A DNA stretch of 64,000 nucleotides from Streptomyces drozdowiczii (GCF_026167665.1 NZ_CP098740.1:1736001-1800000); one strand, 5' to 3'; positions 26,391 to 34,531 are shown, counted from the first letter of the stretch. Numbers and translations: made by a program. Notes: generated from the sequence alone by a model not told the origin.

Positions 26391-26846
26391 CTACGGGTTC
26401 GCACGATTCGTTGAAGGTTGTACGCCATCCGTCTCGCTGATGACGCCGTGTCGACGCAATGCGTCCACGGCGAGGCGGGTGGCCTCGCGGATCTCTGCGG
26501 GGGTGGCGTTGTCGAGGGCCCGGACCATGGCGTTGGTGATGGCCCCGGTCGCGGTCTCCTCATCCAACTGCGCCTGCACGGGAACGTCCTGGCCGTCACC
26601 CCCCGGCGGCGCGGCACCATCCAGGACGTCGTCCACCGCTCCGGCCGGCCAGCCGAGTGCGGCGGCTACGCGGGCGAGGGTATAGGGGCGCCGGCCGGTG
26701 GGGACCTTGCCGCCCTCGGCGTCCTGAATGCTGCGACTGGAGACGCCAGCAGCGTCGGCCAGGTCTGCCTGGGTGAGGCCGGACGCCTCGCGGGCGCTGC
26801 GGAGTGCGCGGCCGAGCCGGGCCCAGCTTTCTGGGTCGCGGTTCAT
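26391..26846 (-). CDS. XRE family repressor (candidate prophage repressor)
   Basis: 151 residues from ATG at 26846. An N-terminal XRE helix-turn-helix (LGRALRSAREASGLTQADLA, then AGVSSRSIQDAEGG) covers about residues 10-70, with a C-terminal acidic helical region. It is divergent from the Cro-like gene at 27054 with a 207-base promoter region between, the layout of a lysogeny switch. Downstream on the same strand lie the small unknown and the integrase, so it may be transcribed with them in the lysogen. Confidence 0.8.
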   Translation of the reverse strand: MNRDPESWARLGRALRSAREASGLTQADLADAAGVSSRSIQDAEGGKVPTGRRPYTLARVAAALGWPAGAVDDVLDGAAPPGGDGQDVPVQAQLDEETATGAITNAMVRALDNATPAEIREATRLAVDALRRHGVISETDGVQPSTNRANP

Positions 26847-27017
26847 GGGGGAGGCCCCTCTCCGTGTCAACTGCCCTATGCACGCAACGGCGAGCAACGA
26901 TCGGCAACAGGGTAAGGCCACCCTCCTCGGCACGCGATGCCAACCCCTGAACATGACCGAAAACTGACACGCCCTATACGCGGCGTGATCCATCTCAATC
27001 CATCCCAACGCGAACGC

Positions 27018-27046
27018 TTGCATCCCTGCGCATCGTTGCGTATCGT
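27018..27046 (+). promoter_or_regulatory. Early rightward promoter of the prophage
   Basis: TTGCAT at 27018-27023, a 17-base spacer, and TATCGT at 27041-27046. The ATG of the Cro-like gene begins eight bases later, which predicts a leaderless transcript. ATCGTTGCGTATCGT across the -10 is a short direct repeat that could be an operator. Confidence 0.55.
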
Positions 27047-27053
27047 CTCCGTC

Positions 27054-27329
27054 ATGAAAGCCGACGGACCGCGAATCCGGCAGCGACGCGAAACGAGCGG
27101 GCAGGGCCTGCGCAAGTTCGCGCGGACCGCCGGAATCTCCGCATCGCACCTCTCCCGCATCGAACGAGGGGAGACGGACCCTCAGCCCGAGGCTCTCGCT
27201 CGAATCGCCACCCACCTGGGATGCGACATCGCTGACCTCGTACCGGAAACGAACGGAGACGACAGTGGCAACGACCACCGCCGCACCGGACCTGATGACG
27301 ACGAAGGAAGTCGCGGCGCTCATCCGTAA
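27054..27329 (+). CDS. Cro-like XRE regulator
   Basis: 91 residues from ATG at 27054. A compact XRE domain fills residues 5-65 (RIRQRRETSGQGLRKFART, then GISASHLSRIERGETDPQPE). The Asp/Gly/Arg-rich tail after residue 68 is read in a frame that overlaps the next gene by 65 bases and looks non-structural. It opens the early rightward operon and faces the XRE repressor, the usual place of a Cro-type antirepressor. Confidence 0.75.
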   Translation: MKADGPRIRQRRETSGQGLRKFARTAGISASHLSRIERGETDPQPEALARIATHLGCDIADLVPETNGDDSGNDHRRTGPDDDEGSRGAHP

Positions 27330-27483
27330 GACGCCGCACGCGGTGCGGCAGATGCGGCACCGAGGCATCGGCCCCCGGGGCACGCGCGTCGGCCGGGACA
27401 CCTTGTACCCCCGCGACGGCGTCATGGCCTGGCTCCGGGCGCTGGAGCAGGCGGACCCGCTCGCACAGCGTTCCGCCGCCTGA
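27265..27483 (+). CDS. Excisionase-like MerR/HTH_17 DNA-binding protein
   Basis: 72 residues from GTG at 27265 with GGAG upstream. The domain reads LMTTKEVAALIRKTPHAVRQ, then GTRVGRDTLYPRDGVMAWL, the helix-turn-helix plus wing of AlpA/excisionase-type proteins. It overlaps the Cro-like gene by 65 bases in another frame. It is the best excisionase candidate near this integrase, although it lies on the opposite strand and could instead be an early regulator. Confidence 0.7.
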   Translation: MATTTAAPDLMTTKEVAALIRKTPHAVRQMRHRGIGPRGTRVGRDTLYPRDGVMAWLRALEQADPLAQRSAA

Positions 27484-27566
27484 CCCACCACGCACAAGGG
27501 ACGCCCAGCCCTAGCCCGGCCAGACGTCCCGACGGCACCTCAACCCGATCAGAAATCGAGGACACC

Positions 27567-28009
27567 GTGGAACAGAAGCTTACCGACCCCACGAACACCC
27601 CGGCGGGGACCGGCATCCGTTGCCGGTCCGGTTCATCATGCCGCGCCCGCTGACCGTGCCGGCCGTGCTGCTGGCGGCGGCGCGGATCGTGCAGGCGCAG
27701 GGCCTGTGGCAGGGGGATTACGTCCCAGATCCGCTGGACCGGGAGATGACGGTGCCGCATTCGGCGCGGCCGATGTCGTTGGTCGCGGCCATCAAGTGCG
27801 CGGTGTCGGGTGACCCGCACCGTACGTCGCAGTTGGCGGACACGGCGATTGGGTTCCTGGCCCTGTCGATCGGCGGCGGCCCGACGTACGGCGACATCTT
27901 CAGCCTGGAGGCGCACGTCGAGGCGTGGGGCGACGAGCCCGGCCGTACCGGGGATGACGTGGTGCGGATGCTGGAGCTGGCGGCGACGGCCCCGGAGCGT
28001 GCGGCATGA
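27567..28009 (+). pseudogene. DUF6197-like phage protein, frameshifted near its start
   Basis: The GTG at 27567 has GAGG six bases upstream and reads EQKLTDPTNTPAG. The frame slips in the four-G run at 27605-27608; one restored G gives DRHPLPVRFIMPRPLTVPAV and the rest to 28009. If the upstream piece is not used, TTG 27620 or ATG 27638 could start a 123-129 residue protein, though neither has a convincing ribosome site. LAAARIVQAQGLWQGDYVP resembles DUF6197. Function unknown. Confidence 0.6.
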
Positions 28010-28179
28010 GCGCCCCGCAGGATGACGCGCTGGCGGCGGCGGTTGCCGAGCACGGCCCGTTCCCGATGCCGACCGGTACCCCGCTCCCGGGTGAGCTCGC
28101 GGAGCAGCGGCACCTCATCGACCCGTTGGACCACCTGCTGGAGCACCTGGCGGACGAGCGCCCGGCGGTGCAGGCATGA
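28006..28179 (+). CDS. Short phage protein, unknown
   Basis: 57 residues, ATG overlapping the previous stop and its own stop overlapping the next start (both ATGA), so translation is chained. Acidic and Pro-rich (HGPFPMPTGTPLPGEL), no membrane segment, no motif recognised. Confidence 0.55.
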   Translation: MSAPQDDALAAAVAEHGPFPMPTGTPLPGELAEQRHLIDPLDHLLEHLADERPAVQA

Positions 28180-28721
28180 GCGCCCGCGCTGATCTGATGC
28201 GGCTGCTGACCGCGTTCACCTCGATCGACCGGGCCCGGCGGCTGGTTGACCTTCACCACGCGGAGGTGCTGGCCACGTCCGACCCGATCGTCGTCGGCCG
28301 GTTCGACGCGGCAATCGAGCCCGCGCCGGAGGAGGAGCAGTTGCTCACCGTCGGGTGCATCGCCGAGGACGGGCGCCCGGTCGCGTTGCTGCTGAACGTC
28401 GAGGACCGGGCGAGGGTCGCCGGGTGGCTGGACCCACAAGCGGACCAGCTGCGCAACGACGTGACGGGTGCCTGCCTCGCCCGCTGGGAGGAGGAGCAGG
28501 ACAACGCCCGGCTGCGACTCGCGTGGAAGTCCGCGCGGCAAGGTCGCCGGAAGGCCCGGGAGGGCGTCCACGAGCTGACCTCGTCCGAGCAGCAGTTCCT
28601 GCGGTTCGCGTTGGAGCTGGCCGCCGACCGGATGTCCGAGCACGGCGACGAGTTCGACGCCGACGACGAGGCCGCGCTGGAGTCGCTGCGCCGCCTCACC
28701 GGGGAGGCCCCCCGTGGCTGA
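28176..28721 (+). CDS. Early-region phage protein, unknown
   Basis: 181 residues, ATGA-coupled to the gene before. Helical and charged throughout, with a possible coiled coil near residues 105-130 (RWEEEQDNARLRLAWKSARQ). No cysteines in metal-binding spacing and no known catalytic motif. Its last eight bases overlap the next GTG start. Placed just ahead of recT, it may serve early DNA metabolism, but that is only context. Confidence 0.6.
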   Translation: MSARADLMRLLTAFTSIDRARRLVDLHHAEVLATSDPIVVGRFDAAIEPAPEEEQLLTVGCIAEDGRPVALLLNVEDRARVAGWLDPQADQLRNDVTGACLARWEEEQDNARLRLAWKSARQGRRKAREGVHELTSSEQQFLRFALELAADRMSEHGDEFDADDEAALESLRRLTGEAPRG

Positions 28722-28911
28722 CCAGACCGCCGCCGTGGACCCGGCCGAAGTGGAGCGAAGGATCCGGGCCGAGATTGCCGAGGACTTCATCCGGCAGGGC
28801 AGGGCGTCCGCCTCCCTTACCTGGGGTCAGGCGTACGAGATTGCTCTCCACGGACTCTGCTCGTGCAGCGGTGGGACAAAGCCCTGCGCTGAGGCGGTGC
28901 CCCGTGGCTGA
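28714..28911 (+). CDS. Short phage protein with C-terminal cysteines, unknown
   Basis: 65 residues from GTG at 28714. An acidic helix (DPAEVERRIRAEIAEDFIRQ) precedes a tail with three cysteines (LCSCSGGTKPC) that could bind a metal. Coupled at both ends: the pattern CCCCGTGGCTGACC at its start recurs at the start of the next gene. Confidence 0.55.
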   Translation: MADQTAAVDPAEVERRIRAEIAEDFIRQGRASASLTWGQAYEIALHGLCSCSGGTKPCAEAVPRG

Positions 28912-29125
28912 CCGCGAGTCGACGTTCGCGGGGACGTGGCGCCGCCCGCCCGCCGACGGCAACGGCCGGTCGCTGCGCGAACTCCAGGACCGCGCCTCGT
29001 TCGACCAGGCCCCCGCGCAGGGCGTCTCCTGCGCCATCACCGCACCCATCGCCCTCGCCGCCGCCGGCGGCCTGTGGTGGGCCCTGTACGAGGGCGGCCG
29101 CGCCCTGATCGGAGCACTCGCATGA
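28904..29125 (+). CDS. Small phage protein with a C-terminal membrane segment
   Basis: 73 residues from GTG at 28904. A polar first half (WRRPPADGNGRSLRELQDRA) and a hydrophobic segment at about residues 48-70 (PIALAAAGGLWWALYEGG). Its stop overlaps the recT start (ATGA). Family not recognised. Confidence 0.55.
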   Translation: MADRESTFAGTWRRPPADGNGRSLRELQDRASFDQAPAQGVSCAITAPIALAAAGGLWWALYEGGRALIGALA

Positions 29126-30216
29126 CCACGACCGACATCGCCACCACGGCGGGCGGCAGCCTCGCCATCCGCCCCGACCAGACCCAGTGGACCCCGGACC
29201 AGGCCGCCGTCCTCCAGCAGTCCGGCATCGACAACCAGGTCGCCCCCGCCGAACTGTCCGCGTTCCTCCACCTGTGCCAGCGCACCCGCCTCGACCCGTT
29301 CTCCCGGCAGATCTACCTGATCGGCCGGTGGGACAACCGGCAGGGCCGCAAGGTCTACACCCCGCAGACCAGCATCGACGGCTACCGCGTCATCGCCCAC
29401 CGGGCGGCCGGGGACGCCGTGCACTCCCTCGGCTACGACGACACCCTGTGGTGCGCGAAGGACGGCCGCTGGCGGGACGTGTGGCTGGACGACGAGCCCC
29501 CGGCCGCCGCGAAGGTGACGGTGATCCGGAACGGGCAGCGGTTCAGCGCGGTGGCCCGGCACTCGGAGTACGTGCAGACGGGCAAGGACGGCAAGCCGTC
29601 GGGCCTGTGGGTGAAGATGCCCGCGACCATGACGGCGAAGTGCGCCGAAGCGCTCGCGCTGCGCATGGCGTTCCCGCACGACCTGGCCGGGGTGTACACG
29701 GCTGAGGAAATGGCGCAGTCGGACAACGCGGGCCCGGCTGAGCAGCAGCTGCGCCGGGTCCAACCGGGCGAGGCCGACCCGTGGGAGACGGCTGCCCCGC
29801 AGACCGCCGCGCAGGGCCGCGACTACCTGCACGAGGCGTACGAGGCGGCCGACGCTGACACGGTCCGCCGCCTGTGGCTGGAGGCCCGCGCGGATGGGGC
29901 TGTGCCGGAGTACCTGGCGCAGATCGCCGCCGTCGGCAAGGAGAAAGCCGCCGGGGTGGACGAGGGCAGCCGTCCCGACGGTGAGACGCGGGCCGTGCCC
30001 CTCGACTCGCAGGTGGTGGATGCCGAGATCGTCGCCGAGGCGCTGTCCCCCGAGGACGACTACGCCGCCGCCGTCGCCGAACTTCGCGAGGCCGCCGAGG
30101 CTGCCCAGCTGGAGAACTTTGAGCAGGGCACCGAGCAGGCCCTCGGCATGCCGCTCTCCGAGGCATCCACGGACGCAATCCGGGCGCTCGCCGCGCAGAT
30201 CCGCCCCGCCCCCTAA
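29122..30216 (+). CDS. recT: RecT/Bet family single-strand annealing protein
   Basis: 364 residues. The RecT/Bet core spans about residues 20-210: LSAFLHLCQRTRLDPFSRQI, YTPQTSIDGYRVIAHR, then MPATMTAKCAEALALRMAFP and the LAGVYTAEEM end of the core. A variable acidic C-terminal region follows. The protein anneals complementary single strands during phage recombination and replication. No RecE-type exonuclease is obvious beside it. A hairpin after the stop separates it from the next block. Confidence 0.92.
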   Translation: MTTTDIATTAGGSLAIRPDQTQWTPDQAAVLQQSGIDNQVAPAELSAFLHLCQRTRLDPFSRQIYLIGRWDNRQGRKVYTPQTSIDGYRVIAHRAAGDAVHSLGYDDTLWCAKDGRWRDVWLDDEPPAAAKVTVIRNGQRFSAVARHSEYVQTGKDGKPSGLWVKMPATMTAKCAEALALRMAFPHDLAGVYTAEEMAQSDNAGPAEQQLRRVQPGEADPWETAAPQTAAQGRDYLHEAYEAADADTVRRLWLEARADGAVPEYLAQIAAVGKEKAAGVDEGSRPDGETRAVPLDSQVVDAEIVAEALSPEDDYAAAVAELREAAEAAQLENFEQGTEQALGMPLSEASTDAIRALAAQIRPAP

Positions 30217-30228
30217 CCCACCGCCACC

Positions 30229-30261
30229 GGGGGCGCCGCGGCCCGAACCTGCGGCGCCCCC
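30229..30261 (+). terminator. Stem-loop after recT
   Basis: A perfect 11-bp stem (30229-30239 with 30251-30261) with an 11-base loop fills the 60-base gap after recT. The next gene has an AAGGAG ribosome site directly after it, so it may be a partial terminator. Confidence 0.6.
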
Positions 30262-30276
30262 ACCAAGGAGCATCCC

Positions 30277-30801
30277 ATGAACGACATGCAGCAACTGGCC
30301 TTGGAAGAGGCCGCGCTGAAAACCCTGGCCGACACGGTCATGGACCGGCTCAAGGCCGTGAAGGCCGAGATGCAGACGGCGCTCACCGAGGGCGGCGTGG
30401 GCAAGGTCGACGCCACCCTGCCCGACGGCCGCAAGGTTGCCGTCATCTCCCGCACCGACCCGAAGCCCGCCGCGGTCGTGGTTGACGGTGACGCGTTCCT
30501 CGCCTGGGTCCGGGCCAACTCCCCGCACAACGTGGTCTCGCGCCTCGTCACCGAGGTCCGGCCCGCCTACGCGACCGCGCTTCTCGCCGAGATGACGGCG
30601 GCCGGTACGGCTGAGGTGTCGGACCGGGAGACGGGTGTGGTGGAGGCGGTGCCGGGGGTGGAGATCCGGGCGACTCGGTCGGTGTCGCACTCGGTGCGGC
30701 CGACGAAGGACGGCCGGGACCTGATCGCCGAGGCGTGGCGGTCTGGGGCGCTGGCCCACCTCGCGCTCCCGCAGATCACCGCCGGGGGTGAGCCGTCGTG
30801 A
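30277..30801 (+). CDS. Early phage protein, unknown
   Basis: 174 residues from ATG at 30277 with a strong AAGGAG site. An N-terminal helical stretch (EEAALKTLADTVMDRLKAVK) is followed by a beta-rich region (GKVDATLPDGRKVAVISRTD) and a C-terminal part with VPGVEIRATRSVSHSVRPT. Proteins of this size beside recT are common in actinophages and uncharacterised. The gene is GTGA-coupled to the next. Confidence 0.6.
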   Translation: MNDMQQLALEEAALKTLADTVMDRLKAVKAEMQTALTEGGVGKVDATLPDGRKVAVISRTDPKPAAVVVDGDAFLAWVRANSPHNVVSRLVTEVRPAYATALLAEMTAAGTAEVSDRETGVVEAVPGVEIRATRSVSHSVRPTKDGRDLIAEAWRSGALAHLALPQITAGGEPS

Positions 30802-31001
30802 GACTGCCCCGCCTGCTCCGACCGCGCGGCCGTCACCGCGCCCCGGCCACCGCGACGTTCACCCCGCACGGCGTCCTCGACGGGTCGAGGTGGCTGGTGT
30901 GCGACACCACCGCGTGCGCCCACCTCACCACCCGCCACCAGCCCACCCACCCCGGCTGGACCTGCACCGAGTGCCACACCCTGAAGGGAGACCCGTCGTG
31001 A
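30798..31001 (+). CDS. Small putative zinc-binding phage protein
   Basis: 67 residues from GTG at 30798. A very basic N terminus (RLPRLLRPRGRHR) precedes four cysteines: CDTTAC, then CTEC. The CxxxxC and CxxC pairs could form a zinc ribbon, suggesting nucleic acid binding. Coupled by overlap to the genes before and after. Confidence 0.55.
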   Translation: MRLPRLLRPRGRHRAPATATFTPHGVLDGSRWLVCDTTACAHLTTRHQPTHPGWTCTECHTLKGDPS

Positions 31002-32013
31002 ACCGCGCACCCGACAACCTCCCGCCCAGCTACGACTGGCGTCACGACGCCGAGTGCCGCCGCGCCGACCGCGACATCGACCCCGACCTGTTCCACCCGG
31101 CCGGCACAACCGGCTTCTGGGCGGTGCGGATCGGCGAAGCCAAGCAGGTCTGCCGCCGCTGCCCCGTCATGGAGGAGTGCGGCCGGTGGGCTCTGACCCA
31201 CACGGAGTCCGGCATCTGGGCGGCATGACCGAGCAGGAACGGTCGTCGTACCGGCGACGCCTCCAGCGCGCGGCCGCAACCGGAACCGAGCCCGCGAAGG
31301 CGCGGACCCCGGTCATCGTCTACGGCTCGCACGAGCAGGCGTACCGGGCGAACACCCTGTCGGACGGTGATCACCTTGTGTGGGTTGGCGGCAGGGAAGT
31401 CAAGGTCGACGGCCACCGGCTCACCACCGGGCAGGTCGTGTGGTGGGCGACCCGGGGGCGCGCCCCGGTGGGGCGGGTGTTCACCGACTGCGGCCTGAGC
31501 GGGTGCGTGCTGCACGTCTCCGACCAGCCCACCCGGGACGCCCGGCGCGCGGCCGAAAAGGCGGCAAAGGAAGCCGCCCGGGAGGCGGCAGGGCAGAACC
31601 GGTGCGGAACCCGATACGGGTACCAACTCCACCGGCAGGCGGGCGAGACCGCGTGCCAGCCGTGCAAAGACGCGAACGCCGCAGCGAACCGGCGCCTGTG
31701 CGACACCGGCACGTCGAAGGTCCCGAAGCCGACCACCGCCCAGTGCGGCACGAACTCCGGCTACCAGACCCACCGCACCCGGAACGAGCCGATCTGTAAC
31801 CCGTGCCGTCAGGCCCACGCGGAGGCCGGTCGGCAGTACCGGGAAAACGCGCAGGCGAAGCGCCCGACGACCAGCTCGGACTGCGGGACGGCGTCGGGGC
31901 ATCGCGGCCACCTGGACCGCGGGGAGGCGCCGTGCGCCCCTTGCATGGACGCCCGCGCCCGTACCGCCTGGCTGCTGAAGACCGCCACCACCCCCGAACG
32001 GAGCGCCGCCTGA
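30998..32013 (+). pseudogene. WhiB-like regulator fused to a triple zinc-repeat region, frameshifted
   Basis: The GTG at 30998 starts a WhiB-like domain: AECRR, then VCRRCPVMEEC, the four cysteines that hold a 4Fe-4S cluster. The frame stops after GIWAA. One restored G in the TGGG at 31217-31220 gives the canonical GIWGG turn and continues straight into MTEQERSSYRRRLQRAAA, which is the basic DNA-binding tail expected after that turn. The joined protein is about 338 residues. The C-terminal part has an HNH-like segment (DCGLSGCVLH) and three modules of the form CGT-x-x-G-x-x-x-H then CxPC, spaced 49-54 residues apart. Phage Wbl proteins are known, for example in mycobacteriophage TM4; a fused repeat region is unusual. 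Confidence 0.75.
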
Positions 32014-32440
32014 TGGACCAGGAACAGACCGGAGACCTCATCTTCGAAGCCCTCGCGCACGCTGTCGCGGGCAACGCCGACGAGGCCGCCACCACCCTCA
32101 TGAAGATCGGCCAGGCGTCCAACGACAGCCGCATGTACGGCGTCTGCTGCGCCATCGCGTCCGCCGGAACCCACGCCCTCGGGCTCGTCTACGGCGACCA
32201 GGCGCCTACCCGGGCACCGGCATATACGTCCTCCAGGAGCTGAAGCCCGGTGCCATGGAGGCCGACCCGCCGAAGGCGTTCGCCGTTCGGTTCCTTACCG
32301 CGTACGCCAACGGCGACCACGACACCTGCCTCGCCCTGTTCGAGGCCGCGCTCCACGCCTCCGACGAGCAGTACGTCAGCTCGGTGTGCGCGCTCCTCGC
32401 GGACGTCGCCGGGATCTATCGCCTTGCGCTGAAGCGCTGA
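32013..32440 (+). pseudogene. Phage protein of unknown function, frameshifted
   Basis: ATG at 32013 overlaps the previous stop. The frame reads 63 residues to VYGDQAP, then slips near 32204-32214 in a CCCGGG stretch. A restored C gives TPGTGIYVLQELKPGA and joins the frame ending at 32440, total about 142 residues. The C-terminal half (RFLTAYANGDHDTCLALFEA) is helical. Family not recognised. Without the repair it would be two fragments (32013-32243 and 32255-32440). Confidence 0.6.
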
Positions 32441-32510
32441 CCGACCGGCCCGGGGCCGTGCGCCCCGGGCCACCACCCGCACCACAGCAACCCGTACGGA
32501 AGAGGAACGC

Positions 32511-33314
32511 GTGAGCATCAAGGTCACCAACTGGGTGTGGGCGATGTCGAAGTCCCGCAACGGGGCGCGGCTGGTCCTGCTCGCGATTGCTGACCGGGCG
32601 GACGACAACGGGCTCGCGTGGCCGTCGATCGAGGACATCGCCGACCGGACGAAGTTGTCGGCTCGGGCGGTACAGAAGGGCATCGCCAGCCTCGTGAAGA
32701 TCGAGGAGCTGGAGGTTGAGAACGGGGGCGGCCGGCACCGGTCGAACCGGTACCGGATCACTCCGAAACCCCGCACATCTGACGGGGTTACCGATGAAGA
32801 ACCCCGCACATTCGACGGGGAATCGGGGTCAGAAACCCCGAACTTTGAGCACGAAACCCCGAACTCTGCGACAGAAACCCCGAACAATACTCCCGGTAAC
32901 CCCGTCCAAAGTTCACCCGAACCCCCACTAGAACCACCAACAGAACCATCAGAGAACCCCCCTGCACGACGGCGCGAACCGTCCCCCGCAGAACAGCTTC
33001 TCGACAAATGGTGGGAGCAGTACGGGCACACCACAGCCCAGGGGAAGCACTCCATCCGCCGCGCCATCACCGACGCCCTGAACAACGGCATCGAGCCCGG
33101 CGAACTCTGGACCGCGCTCACCCGCATCGGCGACCTCAGCAAGCCCATCACCGGCGGCACCCTCCAGTTCGCCTTCTCCGAACTCCGCAAGGCCACCGCG
33201 GGCAGCAACGTCGTCCACCTCCCCACCGGCCGCACCCTCACCGGCACCGACGCCCGCGTCGCCGGATGGGCCGCCCTCACCGCCGAACTCGAAGCCAAGG
33301 AGAACCAGCGATGA
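32511..33314 (+). CDS. Replication initiator with winged-helix domain and internal iterons
   Basis: 267 residues from GTG at 32511. The N-terminal HTH_36-type winged helix (residues 5-85) reads VLLAIADRADDNGLAWPSIE, then LSARAVQKGIASLV, like phage O-type initiators. A Pro/Glu-rich linker (about 85-160) is encoded by direct repeats whose protein form is ETPNxxx three times in a row. The C-terminal domain (LLDKWWEQYGHTTAQGKHSI onward) probably contacts the helicase machinery. The gene is followed at once by a probable helicase loader. The layout matches lambda O, where the origin lies inside the initiator gene. Confidence 0.8.
   Translation: MSIKVTNWVWAMSKSRNGARLVLLAIADRADDNGLAWPSIEDIADRTKLSARAVQKGIASLVKIEELEVENGGGRHRSNRYRITPKPRTSDGVTDEEPRTFDGESGSETPNFEHETPNSATETPNNTPGNPVQSSPEPPLEPPTEPSENPPARRREPSPAEQLLDKWWEQYGHTTAQGKHSIRRAITDALNNGIEPGELWTALTRIGDLSKPITGGTLQFAFSELRKATAGSNVVHLPTGRTLTGTDARVAGWAALTAELEAKENQR
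32765..32885 (+). repeat. Iteron array, probable phage replication origin
   Basis: GAAACCCCGAAC occurs exactly at 32832-32843, 32853-32864 and 32874-32885, with a constant 21-base period (two helical turns). Two related copies with CCCCGCAC precede them at 32765-32776 and 32799-32809, each paired with a downstream CGGGG that can form a small hairpin. A stretch of about 120 bases after the last copy is A-rich compared with the surroundings, a plausible unwinding element. The array lies inside the initiator gene. Confidence 0.65.
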
Positions 33315-34009
33315 ACACCGCCGAGGCCGGCCGCCTCCTCATGCACGCCGCCGCCTTCGACAACCGGCAACCCTCCGCCGCAGCTGCCGAGGCGTGGGCC
33401 GCCGCCCTCGCCAGCATGCCGTTCGACCAGGACACCCTGGCCGCCGTCGCCCGCTACTACGCCACACCCCCCGCCCGGCCCGGCGACCGGCTGTGGATCC
33501 AGCCCCACGACATCCGCACCCACCGCGCCGCGATCCGCAACGACCGCCTCACCGGGTTCGTGTACGAGCCGCAGCCCGACGACGACAACCCCGCCGCGTA
33601 CCTGCGGAACCTGCGCCAGCAGCGCGCCCTCGTCGCCGGAGGACACCGCCCCGCCGAAGTCCGCGCCGCGCTCCCGCCCGCCGACTCCGACCGGCTGAAG
33701 GGCACCCTCGAACTCGTGGGCCGCATCGTCCCCGACGACGAGGACGAGCCTGCCGCCAGCCCGCTGTCCATCCCCTGCCCGCAGTGCCGGGCCCGCCTCG
33801 GGCAGCAGTGCGTACGGGCCGGGCACCCCATCACCACCCCGCACGTCGCCCGCATACGCGTCGCCAACGGCGGCCCCGCCATCGACCCCGCCGACCAGCA
33901 GGCCGCCGACGACCGCCGCGCCGCCGCCGCGGCCTACCTCGCCCGCCTCACCGACGACGAGCGCGCCGAACTGGCCGCGTTCGAGCAGCAGCAGAAGGAC
34001 GCCTCGTGA
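33311..34009 (+). CDS. Probable replicative helicase loader with phage zinc finger
   Basis: 232 residues, ATGA-coupled to the initiator. The first 100 residues (LLMHAAAFDNRQPSAAAAEA, then MPFDQDTLAAVARYYA) resemble the helicase-loader domain of the G39P/G40P-loader family. A zinc finger follows near residue 158 (CPQCRARLGQQC and a downstream H-x-x-R). An acidic helical tail ends the protein. Its place behind the initiator supports a role in loading the host helicase. The zinc finger is repeated in two small genes downstream. Confidence 0.65.
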   Translation: MNTAEAGRLLMHAAAFDNRQPSAAAAEAWAAALASMPFDQDTLAAVARYYATPPARPGDRLWIQPHDIRTHRAAIRNDRLTGFVYEPQPDDDNPAAYLRNLRQQRALVAGGHRPAEVRAALPPADSDRLKGTLELVGRIVPDDEDEPAASPLSIPCPQCRARLGQQCVRAGHPITTPHVARIRVANGGPAIDPADQQAADDRRAAAAAYLARLTDDERAELAAFEQQQKDAS

Positions 34010-34176
34010 GCGCGCCCCGGCCCGTCGGCCTCGGACGGCCCCGGCCCGCTGCCCTGGCCGTGCCGTGCCCGCACTGCCACGCGACGACCGGCGCCCCGTG
34101 CACCATCCCGGCAACCGGTGGCCGCCTCACCGACCCCCACCCCTCACGCATCGAGCAGCAGGAGCGTGCCGCATGA
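34006..34176 (+). CDS. Small phage zinc-finger protein
   Basis: 56 residues from GTG at 34006, overlapping the previous stop. It is almost only a zinc finger: CPHCHATTGAPC followed by HPSR. This is the same motif as in the preceding loader candidate and at 34540, matching a phage zinc-binding domain type found in actinophage DNA proteins. Confidence 0.6.
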   Translation: MSAPRPVGLGRPRPAALAVPCPHCHATTGAPCTIPATGGRLTDPHPSRIEQQERAA

Positions 34177-34346
34177 ACCCGTTCCCGCCCGCTGCTGCCG
34201 CGATCATCGACGCCGCCATAGACGACTACCGGCTGCTCGTCCCCCCGGAGGAACAGACCCCGGCCGGGCTCACCGACCGCATCGGCCAGTACCTCCTGTC
34301 CTCCGGGTACGCGGTTCGGCCCGACGTGACCGAGCCCGCCCGGTGA
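34173..34346 (+). CDS. Short phage protein, unknown
   Basis: 57 residues, ATGA-coupled. Helical, acidic (AAAAIIDAAIDDYRLLVPPE), no cysteine. Family not recognised. Confidence 0.5.
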   Translation: MNPFPPAAAAIIDAAIDDYRLLVPPEEQTPAGLTDRIGQYLLSSGYAVRPDVTEPAR

Positions 34347-34531
34347 CCCCGTGCTGCCGGGTGTGCGGCCGCGTGCTCCGCACGGAGCGGTCCCGGGCCG
34401 CCGGGGTCGGACCCGTCTGCCGCAGGCGCTCACAGCCCCGCACAGCCGCTCGCATCCCCACCCCCCTTCCCGACCACCACGTCGACGGGCAGACCGAACT
34501 CCCGCTCGTCCACCACCAACCCACCCTCTGA
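34343..34531 (+). CDS. DUF6011-like small zinc-binding phage protein
   Basis: 62 residues from GTG at 34343, overlapping the previous stop. The motif CCRVCGRVLRTERSRAAGVG followed by PVC is the CxxCGRxL...GxGPxC pattern of DUF6011, a probable zinc ribbon found in phages and conjugative elements. Function unknown. Confidence 0.6.
   Translation: MTPCCRVCGRVLRTERSRAAGVGPVCRRRSQPRTAARIPTPLPDHHVDGQTELPLVHHQPTL

Noticed and set aside
31225..32013. Separate gene starting at the ATG that overlaps the WhiB stop
   Set aside because: Its first residues are exactly the basic tail expected after a WhiB GIWGG turn, so a lost base in one gene is the better reading, though two coupled genes cannot be excluded.
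32765..32885. CRISPR array
   Set aside because: Repeats are 12 bases with 9-base gaps that are coding and not unique spacers; an iteron array fits better.
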